In this document: positions 9,679-18,730 of the stretch, in pieces | How positions within the stretch are numbered: the stretch's first letter is position 1 | Layout: each line of letters starts with the position of its first letter | The notes under the pieces: model-generated | What the model saw: the letters and a program-made list of their open reading frames with translations, nothing else | Told to the model about the DNA's origin: nothing | Databases searched by the model: none | NCBI GenBank assembly: GCA_003222305.1 | Contig: QHVQ01000009.1 | Location: 1 to 45,524 of the forward strand | Origin: Acidobacteriota bacterium | Lineage (GTDB): Bacteria; Acidobacteriota; Polarisedimenticolia; Gp22-AA2; AA152 | DNA: 45,524 nucleotides | Direction: 5' to 3' | Position numbers and translations under genes: made by a program

Positions 9679-10173
9679 ATGGAAACCAGGCAGGCCCAGG
9701 GCACGAACGAAATGGACTTTGCCCGGGGCCTGTTTCGGGAGTATCAAGCGGAGTTGGGCATCGACCTCTGCTTCCAGGGTTTTGAGCGGGAACTGGCCAG
9801 TCTCCCGGGCGACTACGCGCCGCCCAACGGCCGGCTCCTGCTCTCCTGGGTGGAAGGCAGCCTGGCGGGGTGCGTCGCGCTGCGAAGGATTGACCAAGCC
9901 ATCTGTGAGATGAAGCGCCTTTACTTGCGTCCGGGGTTCCGTGGACAAGGCCGCGGTCGACACTTGACCCTCTCCTTGATCCAGGAAGCTCGTAGCATCG
10001 GCTATCAAAAAATGCGGCTCGACACACTCTCCGTCATGAAGGCGGCAGTCGCACTCTATCGCTCTCTGGGCTTTGGTCCCATCCCTGCCTACCGTCAGAA
10101 TCCCATCGAAGGTACCCTCTATCTGGAGCTGGACTTGTTCCTTCCGGTGGAGCCCGCTCCTCCCTCTGGCTAG
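9679..10173 (+). CDS. GNAT family N-acetyltransferase
   Basis: EMKRLYLRPGFRGQGRGRHLTLSLIQEARSIGYQKMRLDTLSVMKAAVALYRSLGF. Confidence 0.88.
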   Translation: METRQAQGTNEMDFARGLFREYQAELGIDLCFQGFERELASLPGDYAPPNGRLLLSWVEGSLAGCVALRRIDQAICEMKRLYLRPGFRGQGRGRHLTLSLIQEARSIGYQKMRLDTLSVMKAAVALYRSLGFGPIPAYRQNPIEGTLYLELDLFLPVEPAPPSG

Positions 10174-10287
10174 CGTTTCTCCATCGTTGTGTCCGGCGAC
10201 CCCATTGAATTCTTGGGAAGGTTGTGGTCTCCTTCTCCCGCTTTCCCAGGATCCCTTTCTCGGAGTCTCTCCCTGCCGGAGGTCGCC

Positions 10288-11325
10288 ATGACCCGCCCCC
10301 ATAAGCGCTATCAGCGTCCCGGGACCTCGCCCGGAATCCTTCGGCCTCCTGACGTCTCCCGCGTCGCTCAGGTTTCCATCCGGGTGATGGATTACAACTC
10401 CGAATCGCTGGAGGAGCACGAAGTGGCGGCGCTGGAGGAATGCTTCGACTTCCGGGACCGTCCCACGGTCACCTGGATCGATGTGTGTGGCTTGCAGAAT
10501 ATGGATCTGCTTCAGAAACTCGGGAGCCACTTCGGACTTCACCCGCTCGCTTTGGAAGATGTAGTTAACGAGCACTGCTTCATCGTGATGAAAGAGTTGC
10601 GGCTGGCTGGCGGGGTGGAGGCCGACCAGATTAGCCTCTTCCTGGGGAAGGGATGGGTCATCACCCTCCAGGAATCCCCCGCCGATCCCTTCGAGCCGGT
10701 GCGAGAGAGGATCCGCCGCGGGAAGGGGCGAATCCGGAAGATGGGAGCCGACTATCTCGCCTACGCCCTCATCGACGCCCTGGTGGACGGCGTCTTCCCC
10801 ATGCTGGAGCAGCTTGGCGAGCGGCTCGAGGATCTGGAAAGGGACCTGGTGGGAAATCCCGGCCGGAAAACGCTGCAGGGAATTCACTCTCTCAGGAGGG
10901 AGCTCCTCTATCTCCGTCGCGCCGCCTGGCCCCAGCGGGAGGTGATCCACGCGCTCCAGCGGGAGGAGTCCCCCTTGGTCCAGCCCGATACGCGCATCTA
11001 CCTGAGGGACTGTTACGACCACACCATCCAGATCCTGGATCTGGTGGAGACCTACCGGGACCTGGCGGCCGGAATGCTGGAAGTGTATCTCTCGAGCATC
11101 AGCAATCGGCTCAACGAGATTATGAAGGTTCTCACCGTCATGGCAACCATCTTCATTCCGCTCACCTTCCTGACGGGTCTCTATGGCATGAACTTCAGCA
11201 CCGCCGCAAGTCCTTGGAACATGCCAGAGCTGAACTGGTACTGGGGCTACCCGGCTCTCCTACTGCTCATGCTCGGAGTGGCAGGTCTGATGCTCGCCTA
11301 TTTCCGGAAGAAGCGCTGGCTCTAG
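10288..11325 (+). CDS. corA: CorA family magnesium/cobalt transporter
   Basis: C-terminal LTFLTGLYGMNF...YFRKKRWL with two TMs; likely start ATG 10288 within the longer ORF. Confidence 0.93.
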   Translation: MTRPHKRYQRPGTSPGILRPPDVSRVAQVSIRVMDYNSESLEEHEVAALEECFDFRDRPTVTWIDVCGLQNMDLLQKLGSHFGLHPLALEDVVNEHCFIVMKELRLAGGVEADQISLFLGKGWVITLQESPADPFEPVRERIRRGKGRIRKMGADYLAYALIDALVDGVFPMLEQLGERLEDLERDLVGNPGRKTLQGIHSLRRELLYLRRAAWPQREVIHALQREESPLVQPDTRIYLRDCYDHTIQILDLVETYRDLAAGMLEVYLSSISNRLNEIMKVLTVMATIFIPLTFLTGLYGMNFSTAASPWNMPELNWYWGYPALLLLMLGVAGLMLAYFRKKRWL

Positions 11326-11349
11326 AAATCTCCCGCAGAGTCGGTCCGC

Positions 11350-12333
11350 TCAGCGCTTTCCCATCTCGAACTCTTCAGCCAGCGAAACCTCCCTGGGACT
11401 GCCGATGTACAGGGGGACTCGCTGGTGGATTTCCGTTGGCTGGACTTCCAGGATGGGAGCCAACCCCGTGGAGGCCTTTCCCCCGGCCTGCTCCACGACC
11501 ATAGCCAGAGGAGCACATTCGTAGAGTAGGCGCAGCTTGCCATGGGCCTTTTTCGGATCTCGGGTATCGGCAGGATAAAGATAGATTCCACCCTCGAGAA
11601 GAATCCGATGCACGTCGGTGACTAGGCATCCGCTGTACCGCGTCGAATAGGGCCGCCCATCCACCCTATCGGGTGTCTGCAGGAAATCCAGGAGCCTCCG
11701 GGTGGAGAGATGATAGTACGTCCGTTGACCCTCATTGGTAGCGTAGAGCTTCCCCTTCTCGGGAATCCGCAACCCCTGCGCCGAGAGAATGAAATCTTCG
11801 CTCTCGGGATCCAGGCAGAAGAGGTGGGCGCCCGAGCCAGTGGTCAGAACGAGCGTCGTGGCGGGCCCGTAATTGATATAGCAAGCTGCCGACTGGGCCG
11901 AGCCCCTCTGGAGCAGCGCTTCCCGGCGGTCCCCACCGGCGTGAGGCGCCCGCTGGATGGACACGATGGAACCCACGCTGCCACCCGTGTCCACGCTGGA
12001 GGATCCATCGAGCGGATCGAAGAGGACGCTGTAAGGAGCTCCGGAGCGGAGGGCAAGCGGCTCCTCCATCTCCTCGGAGGCCACCCACGCGACATCTCCC
12101 GCCATGCTGAAGGCCTCCACCAGGATTTGGTTGGCAATGACGTCCATCTTCTTGACCGCTTCTCCCTGCACATTGATGTCTCCCGTAGCGCCTGTCTCAC
12201 CCGAGAGCCCTGCCCGTCGCAGCTCCCGGGAGATTCGCACGCCGCCCCGTGCAGCGGTCAGAAGCACCCGGGTCAGGTCAACCTGGACACTCGCCCCTTT
12301 GAGAAACCCAGAGAGATCGGTACGCGACGTCAT
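11350..12333 (-). CDS. fbp: class I fructose-1,6-bisphosphatase
   Basis: VLFDPLDGSSSVDTGGSVGSIVSI, YSTRYSGCLVTDVHRILLEGGIYLYPAD, EQAGGKASTG. Confidence 0.94.
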   Translation of the reverse strand: MTSRTDLSGFLKGASVQVDLTRVLLTAARGGVRISRELRRAGLSGETGATGDINVQGEAVKKMDVIANQILVEAFSMAGDVAWVASEEMEEPLALRSGAPYSVLFDPLDGSSSVDTGGSVGSIVSIQRAPHAGGDRREALLQRGSAQSAACYINYGPATTLVLTTGSGAHLFCLDPESEDFILSAQGLRIPEKGKLYATNEGQRTYYHLSTRRLLDFLQTPDRVDGRPYSTRYSGCLVTDVHRILLEGGIYLYPADTRDPKKAHGKLRLLYECAPLAMVVEQAGGKASTGLAPILEVQPTEIHQRVPLYIGSPREVSLAEEFEMGKR

Positions 12334-12360
12334 CGACAGACTCCGTAGTTGGCGGTTGCT

Positions 12361-13761
12361 TCACACCAGGTTCTGCTGCGGCGGGCGCTCCAGGTGCCAC
12401 GAGGTCTTGGACTGGTAAGCCTTCGCCACGGCCAGAATCCTGTTTTCTTCGCCTGCACGCCCCACGAACTGGATGCCCAGCGGCAGCCTCCCGGCGCCGA
12501 AGCCCATGGGGACCGAGACTGCCGGGACGCCGCAGCAGTTTCCGGCGCCCCCCAGTGGATCGTCGCCCGCGAAGACCTCCTCGAGGTTGGCTTCCAGTGG
12601 GGAGGCCACTCCCGGCAGCGTCGGGGCCACGAGGGCGTCGACTCCAGCGAACACCTGGTCCAGCGCCTTCTGGAGCTTCCCTCGCAGCCGCAGAGCCCGC
12701 AGATAATCTCGAGCATAGACCATGCTGCTCGAGTAACCGCCCAGCTTCGACCCAGGATCGGCGAGCTCCGACACGCGGCCTGATTCGATGAGGTCCTCGA
12801 AGGCGCTGGCCACTTCCGCCACGATGAGGGTGCCCGCCGTAGCACCGAAGGGAAGGTCGGGAAGCGTGACATCCTTCAGCGTTGCGAACTGTCCCAGTGT
12901 TTGGAGTGCCGCGCCGAAGGCGTCAGGCACTTCCGGCTCGGTTTTCTCCCATGCCTGTTTCACGACGCCGAGCCGAAACTTCCCATGCTTCGCCGCAGGG
13001 AGGTACTTCCAGGGATGCGGGAGAGTGGCCGGGTCCGCTGGATCGGGACCCGCGATTTCCGAAAGGACTGCTCCACAGTCTTCCACGCTACGGGCCAGGA
13101 CGCCAATCTTGTCCATGGTCCACGACAGCGCCATGGCTCCGTGCCGGCTCACGCGGCCGTAGGTGGGACGGATCCCGGAGATGCCGCACATGGACGACGG
13201 GGTGGTGATGGAACCCCAAGTCTCGGTTCCCAGGGCGAATCCCACCATGCCGCCGGAGACGGCCACGCCCGACCCGCTGGAGGAGCCACCGCTCCACCGC
13301 CCCGGGTCCCAGGGGTTCTTTCCCGCACCCGTGAGCGAAGCGGCCGCGTACCGGTATCCCATCCCTCCCGCCAGCTCTACCATGGCGAGCTTTCCCAGGA
13401 GTATGGCTCCCGCTTCCTCGAGCTTCTGAATCACGGAAGCGTCGTAGGTGAATACCTGATCCTTGTAGGGAGTGGCCCCCCAGGTGGTGGGGATTCCCCG
13501 GGTGGCCAGCAGGTCCTTCGCCCCGAAAGGTACGCCATGAATCGGCGAGCGGACCCTCCCCGCGCGGATCTCCTTCTCCGCCCTGTGGGCTTGTTGCAGC
13601 GCCAGATCTCGAGTGATGGTGACTACGGCGCCGAGCTTCTTGCCGGGGCCCTCGAGCCTTTCCAGATATGCCTCGGTCAGATCCACAGGAGAGATTTTCC
13701 GAGCGCGAATCTTTTCGTGGAGCTCTTTGACCGACGCGAAAAGCAGCGCCTCGTCAAGCAT
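12361..13761 (-). CDS. amidase-signature family amidase
   Basis: GVPFGAKDLL, GRWSGGSSSGSGVAVSGG, GTETWGSITTPSSMCGISGIRPTYGRVSR; stand-alone, not clearly GatA. Confidence 0.87.
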   Translation of the reverse strand: MLDEALLFASVKELHEKIRARKISPVDLTEAYLERLEGPGKKLGAVVTITRDLALQQAHRAEKEIRAGRVRSPIHGVPFGAKDLLATRGIPTTWGATPYKDQVFTYDASVIQKLEEAGAILLGKLAMVELAGGMGYRYAAASLTGAGKNPWDPGRWSGGSSSGSGVAVSGGMVGFALGTETWGSITTPSSMCGISGIRPTYGRVSRHGAMALSWTMDKIGVLARSVEDCGAVLSEIAGPDPADPATLPHPWKYLPAAKHGKFRLGVVKQAWEKTEPEVPDAFGAALQTLGQFATLKDVTLPDLPFGATAGTLIVAEVASAFEDLIESGRVSELADPGSKLGGYSSSMVYARDYLRALRLRGKLQKALDQVFAGVDALVAPTLPGVASPLEANLEEVFAGDDPLGGAGNCCGVPAVSVPMGFGAGRLPLGIQFVGRAGEENRILAVAKAYQSKTSWHLERPPQQNLV

Positions 13762-14119
13762 GGTCCCCTCTCCAAGCCCGGAAGATGAAAGCCGGTTCCT
13801 CGGTATTATCCAGTGGCACCTTGCGCAATGCGGCGGCGGATTTCAGCCCTCCGTCGAGGGATCGCGTGATCTCTTTCATCGCCGCGTCGTCCAGGCGAGG
13901 GCCGTAGCGCAGCTTCACGATTTCGGCCAACGCCTGCGCTTCCGGCGAAGGAGCCGGCGGTGCTTGGGAGGCCGGCTTCGTCTCCTGCTCGGCTCCGCCG
14001 GACTTCTGATCCGGGGCCGCGACGAGGATCAAGCTCGGCACGAGCGACAACCCGGCCGCGGTGGCTGCCACCCTTCCGAAGTCGCGGCGCGAAAGAGGCG
14101 TTTTTCCCAAGTATCCCAT
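13754..14119 (-). CDS. small twin-arginine (Tat) signal protein, overlapping the amidase start
   Basis: N-terminal SRRDFGRVAATAAGLSLVPSLILVA; 121 aa; 3' end overlaps amidase start. Confidence 0.65.
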   Translation of the reverse strand: MGYLGKTPLSRRDFGRVAATAAGLSLVPSLILVAAPDQKSGGAEQETKPASQAPPAPSPEAQALAEIVKLRYGPRLDDAAMKEITRSLDGGLKSAAALRKVPLDNTEEPAFIFRAWRGDHA

Positions 14120-14215
14120 CGCGGGTACTCCTCAGAATGAATCGACCGACACAGATTCCCGGAGGTACGAGGGCGCCATCTTACCAGAACGACAGGACCC
14201 AATGCCTTTCCCGGC

Positions 14216-17083
14216 TTGGCGGCTTCTGGTAGCATCGGCCCGGGCAAATTCTCGAAGGGCCGCGCGCCCGAGGTCCCGGGAGCCAGCGCGTTGATCGTCT
14301 TCCTACTCTCCCACCGTACCGCCGCGATCTCGTGTCTCCTGCTCATCACCCTGCTCTCGTGCGGGTTCGTCGGATTGCTTCATGTCGATCCGGGGGTCGA
14401 GTCGCTGCTTCCAGCGGAAGGAAAGAACTTGCGTGTCCTTCGCGAATTCAACGCCACTTTCGCTTCCGACGAAATCATCGTGTTGGCGCTGCATTCCCCG
14501 CGGCTCTTCTCGACGGAGGGACTGAAGCGGCTGGACGGTCTGACCCGCGAAGCCGAGAGACTTCCCAACGTGACGAGGGTCCTCTCCCCGACCAACGCGA
14601 AGGATTTGGAGGGAGACGCTCTGGGGCCCTTTCCCCTGGTCCCCTACGAAAGAGTCGCGAAGGGAGAATGGTCTCCCGAGGAGCTGGGCCGACGACTCGC
14701 GGCCCATCCCCTCTTCGGCGGGCTGCTGGTCTCCTCCGACGCCTCGACCGCGGCGATCCTGATCGAGGTGAGGCGCCTGGAAGGGAATCCCAAGTACCGG
14801 GCTCGGCTGGTGGCGCAGATCCGACAGCTGGCTGCCGCCGGCGCCGCGGGAATGGAGGTTCATGTGGCCGGCATTCCTGTGGAAAAAGTGGACGTAGCCG
14901 ATTACGTGAAGCGCGAGCAGCGGATCTTCGCGCCCCTCATCTTCGGTCTGCTGGCCCTGGTCACCCTCCTGCTCTATCGGCATCCTGCAGGAATGTTGGT
15001 CCCCCTGGGTGTCGTGGCCGCCTCGCTGGTCTGGACGCTCGGTCTGTATGCGGCCGCGGGCCGTCCCTTGAACCCGGTCACCTCGCTCATCACGCCGGTG
15101 GTCCTGGTCGTTTCGGTGGCCGGGAGCATCCATTTCCTGAATCATTATCTCGGAGCCCGCGCCGAGGGACTCTGGCGAGAACCGGCCCTCGAACGGGCGT
15201 TCCGCGTAACCAGGGTTCCCTGCTTCAACGCCGCCTTCACGACCGCCATCGGTTTCGGCTCGCTGCTGGTGCTCCCCATCCCGGCCATTCGGGACTTCGG
15301 GATGTTCACCGCCGCGGGGGTGATGATTTCCTATTTGCTGACCATGGCCCTTACTCCTCTCCTGATTTCCTTGCTCCCGGATTTCCCTCCCCGAGTCACC
15401 CGCAAATTCAAGAGCGGGCCCATCGAGCGGGCCCTGCGTGCAACCATCCGAATCACCTGCCGGCATCCCCTCCTCGCCACCGCGGCCGCCGTGGCCGTGC
15501 TGACCGTCTCCGCGCTGGGCCTGTCCCGGATTCACACGGAAACGGATCTCATCCGGTCCCTCCGGCGCGACAGCCCACTCGCCCGGGCCACCCGGTTCAT
15601 CGACAGTCACCTGACCGGGGTGAATTCCCTAGAGATTCTCGTCCGCGGCGTTCCCCTCGACGATCCGGCGGCCCTGGCGAGGGTGGCCAGCTTCGAGGAG
15701 AAGGTCCGGAGCATGCCCGGCGTCCGCAAGGTCACCGGTCTGCCCGATCTGGTGTCACGGGTCAATCGGGCGCTCCACGAGGGTAACGACGACTTTGCAA
15801 AGTTGCCCGAGGGGCCTGAGGCCCGCGAGGATCTGGCGGACATCGGTCGCCTCTTGAAAGAGCAGGCCCCCGCCGAGCTGGCCCGCTTCGTGGCGCCGGG
15901 CCACGGGACGCTCCGGCTTGCGGCCAGGGTAACGGCCCTCGGTTCGGCGGCCTCCCAACAGCTCTTTGCGCGCATCCGGCGCGCCTCGACCCTCGCCGGG
16001 CTGCCCGGGATCGCTCTCACAGGAAACTTCGTCGTGCTTTCCGACATGTCCACCTCCCTGGTGTCCAATCAGATGCGCGGCCTCGCGCCGGCGCTGCTCC
16101 TGATCCTCGCCGCCATGGCCGTACAGTTGCGCTCCCTCCGACTGGGGCTCCTCAGCGCCATTCCCACGGGCGCGCCCGTGCTCATGACCTACGGGCTGAT
16201 GGGTTGGCTCGGCATCCCCCTTTCGGTTTCCACCGCCATGATCGCCAGCATCACCCTCGGGATGACCGATGACAACACGATCCACCTGCTGGCTCGCTTT
16301 CGGGAGGAGTTCGCACGGGATGGCGATTATGAGATCGCCCTGGCCGCGATGATGGACACGTCAGGGCGCGCCGTGCTCTTCTCGACCCTCACGGTGGCGG
16401 CGGGTTTCTGGGTCGGTGCTTTCAGCTCCTTCCTCCCCTCGGTGCATTTCGCGGTCCTTACCGGCCTCACCCTGCTCCTCGGGCTCCTCTGCGAAGCGGT
16501 GCTCCTCCCCTTGACGCTGATTCTCTTCAGGCCGCTCGGGAAGCCCGCCCTCCCAGGCGAGGCCCCAGGAAGCCGCGCCGCTCTTGCGATCCTCGCGTGG
16601 CTGCCGATGCTTTCCTTCGCCGGAACGGCAGCCTCCGCACCCCGGGCCGAGGTGCTTCTCAGGGACCAATACGGCAGGGCCGATGGGCCTGCGCGTCACG
16701 CGGGGATTCCTCTGCTCCTGCTCTATGGACAACCTCCGGATCTCCGGGGCATGAGGTCATGGGAGGTGAGGATCCTGGAGAAAGCGGGAAGCGGCTTCCA
16801 GGTCATGCGGGCTGTGGACGCCCGAGGCGTGAAGGGGAAAAGGACCGAGGCCGAGGTGAACCATCGCCTGCAGAGAAATGTCCCGCAAGAGATTGCCGTG
16901 TTGGTGGACTGGGACGGGGAGCTGGCGAGGGCCTACGCCCTTCCTGACCGGGGGCTCACCGTGACCGTTCTGGATTCCAAGGGTAAGGCCTGCGCGACCG
17001 TTTCAGGGCCCGTGCGGGACATGACGCTCACAAGGCTGCTGGACGCGCTCGCCCAGGTGCGGGCCAAAGGGGCGTGCCCATGA
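14216..17083 (+). CDS. MMPL/RND-family transporter with C-terminal redoxin-like domain
   Basis: Two RND-type repeats with TM clusters (SIHFLNHY..., ITLGMTDDNTIHLLARFREE); C-terminal ~150 aa with LLRDQYGR...LVDWDGELARAYALPDRGLTVTVLDSKG. Start uncertain. Confidence 0.85.
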   Translation: MAASGSIGPGKFSKGRAPEVPGASALIVFLLSHRTAAISCLLLITLLSCGFVGLLHVDPGVESLLPAEGKNLRVLREFNATFASDEIIVLALHSPRLFSTEGLKRLDGLTREAERLPNVTRVLSPTNAKDLEGDALGPFPLVPYERVAKGEWSPEELGRRLAAHPLFGGLLVSSDASTAAILIEVRRLEGNPKYRARLVAQIRQLAAAGAAGMEVHVAGIPVEKVDVADYVKREQRIFAPLIFGLLALVTLLLYRHPAGMLVPLGVVAASLVWTLGLYAAAGRPLNPVTSLITPVVLVVSVAGSIHFLNHYLGARAEGLWREPALERAFRVTRVPCFNAAFTTAIGFGSLLVLPIPAIRDFGMFTAAGVMISYLLTMALTPLLISLLPDFPPRVTRKFKSGPIERALRATIRITCRHPLLATAAAVAVLTVSALGLSRIHTETDLIRSLRRDSPLARATRFIDSHLTGVNSLEILVRGVPLDDPAALARVASFEEKVRSMPGVRKVTGLPDLVSRVNRALHEGNDDFAKLPEGPEAREDLADIGRLLKEQAPAELARFVAPGHGTLRLAARVTALGSAASQQLFARIRRASTLAGLPGIALTGNFVVLSDMSTSLVSNQMRGLAPALLLILAAMAVQLRSLRLGLLSAIPTGAPVLMTYGLMGWLGIPLSVSTAMIASITLGMTDDNTIHLLARFREEFARDGDYEIALAAMMDTSGRAVLFSTLTVAAGFWVGAFSSFLPSVHFAVLTGLTLLLGLLCEAVLLPLTLILFRPLGKPALPGEAPGSRAALAILAWLPMLSFAGTAASAPRAEVLLRDQYGRADGPARHAGIPLLLLYGQPPDLRGMRSWEVRILEKAGSGFQVMRAVDARGVKGKRTEAEVNHRLQRNVPQEIAVLVDWDGELARAYALPDRGLTVTVLDSKGKACATVSGPVRDMTLTRLLDALAQVRAKGACP

Positions 17084-18615
17084 AGATCCTGCTCGTCGCC
17101 ATGCCCGACTCCGCCTCCTGCTTCGACCACATCATGGAGCTCCCGAACCTGGCCCTGTGCTGCCTCGCCGGAAACCTGGAGGGCCTCCATGAAGTGCGGA
17201 TTCTGGATCTCGTGAAGCACCGCCGGGTGGCCGCCCAGGCGCTCGAGCGCCAGATGCGTGAGTTCTCCCCGGATCTCGTGGGCATCTCCGCCATGTCCTT
17301 TCAGATCGGCTCAGCGCGCAAGACGGCGGCGGTCTGCAAGGCCATCAAGCCCGACGTCCTCACCGTTCTGGGGGGCTACCACGCCACCATCATGTGGAAG
17401 GAGATCGGGGAAGGCTATGATCGGAATCTCTTCGATTATGTAGTTCGTGGCGAGGGAGAGACGATTTTCAACTCCCTGGTGAAGACGGTCCACTCGCACG
17501 GAGACCTTGATCGAATCTCCGGCCTTTCGTACCGCAGGGGCGGCGAGTACCGACATAATCCGCCGGCTCCCCTGCTGAATCTGGAGGGGGTGCGGCCGCC
17601 GCAGCGAAGCGGTCGAGTCTCGGGCAACTTTCTTTGGATGGGTCGCCCGTTCGACGTCTCCGAGACCAGCCGCGGATGTACCATGCCCTGTGGCTTCTGC
17701 AGCATCCGGCGGATGTACGGGAAGACCTTCCGACTCTATCCCGACGAACAGGTCGTGGCCGACCTTCGAGATGTCAAGGCCCGCGGCGGCAAGGGGGTGC
17801 TCTTCGTGGATGACAATATTACGCTGGACGGACCACGCCTCAAGAAGCTCTGCCAGCGATTCGAGCAGGAGAAGGTCAATGACCTATTCATCGTGATGCA
17901 GGCCAGTGTCTTCCCCATCGCCGCGGACCTGGAAATTGCGGAGGCCATGGCGCGGGGCGGTGTGAAGATGGTCTTCCTGGGAATCGAGAGCGGCGACGAG
18001 CGGAACCTAAGAGTTCTGGGAAAGACGAAACAGGCTCCGAAAACCCGCGCAGTGGTCCGGGCGCTCCGGGACGCGGGGATCATCGTCATCGGAGGCTTCA
18101 TCGTAGGAAACCCCGAGGATCGGGAAGAGGATGTCCGCGCCACTTACCGCTATGTGAAGAAGATTGGCGTCGATCACGGCATCGTCCAGTGCCTGACCCC
18201 TTACCCCAAGACGGAACTGAGGCGCCAGCTGCTGGAGCAAGGACTCGTGACCAACCCGGACGATTTGGATCGCTACAACGGCTTCATTCCAAACGTGCGG
18301 ACGAAGTATCTTTCGGAGAGAGACCTTGCCCGGATTATGACCGGCGCCGGCATCCGCCTCTACTGGGACCCCCAATACGTCCTGCAGAACGGCATCTGGA
18401 AGGCCTGCCCCGCTCAGGCTTTCTGGATGCTCTGGAACAACCTCAAGTACATCTTCACAGGCTACGCCGGCCGAATGTTTCTCTCCCGCCACCGCTTCGA
18501 GCCCAGCCTATCCCTCGACCTCCCGGACGACTTGCGCTCCCCTTCCTATTCCGAGATTCTCACCCCGGGCAAGGATCCTGTCTATGGTAGGGCGGCCGGG
18601 CCTCACCCCTTGTAG
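17080..18615 (+). CDS. B12-binding domain / radical SAM protein
   Basis: N-terminal cobalamin-binding-like fold; radical SAM motif SRGCTMPCGFCSIR (CxxxCxxC); ATG 17080 overlaps MMPL stop (ATGA). Confidence 0.9.
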   Translation: MKILLVAMPDSASCFDHIMELPNLALCCLAGNLEGLHEVRILDLVKHRRVAAQALERQMREFSPDLVGISAMSFQIGSARKTAAVCKAIKPDVLTVLGGYHATIMWKEIGEGYDRNLFDYVVRGEGETIFNSLVKTVHSHGDLDRISGLSYRRGGEYRHNPPAPLLNLEGVRPPQRSGRVSGNFLWMGRPFDVSETSRGCTMPCGFCSIRRMYGKTFRLYPDEQVVADLRDVKARGGKGVLFVDDNITLDGPRLKKLCQRFEQEKVNDLFIVMQASVFPIAADLEIAEAMARGGVKMVFLGIESGDERNLRVLGKTKQAPKTRAVVRALRDAGIIVIGGFIVGNPEDREEDVRATYRYVKKIGVDHGIVQCLTPYPKTELRRQLLEQGLVTNPDDLDRYNGFIPNVRTKYLSERDLARIMTGAGIRLYWDPQYVLQNGIWKACPAQAFWMLWNNLKYIFTGYAGRMFLSRHRFEPSLSLDLPDDLRSPSYSEILTPGKDPVYGRAAGPHPL

Positions 18616-18730
18616 CGAAGGCAGCGCCAACGCACCCGCCTCGCAACTCTCGCCCAGGGCGCCCTCATTCCTTACCCGGCTACCGACCTCGGGAGGATTC
18701 GCTGAACTCGGTCGGCAATCGATGCCCTCT

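Noticed and set aside
9607-11022. 471-aa minus-strand ORF opposite the GNAT and corA genes
   Set aside because: Spans two well supported plus-strand genes and has no recognisable domain.
12361-13761. Amidase as GatA of the tRNA amidotransferase
   Set aside because: No gatB or gatC nearby, and the gene overlaps a Tat-signal protein; a stand-alone amidase is more likely.
14303-15610. 435-aa minus-strand ORF inside the MMPL gene
   Set aside because: Low-complexity Gly/Glu/Arg/Gln-rich antisense shadow of a clear transporter CDS.
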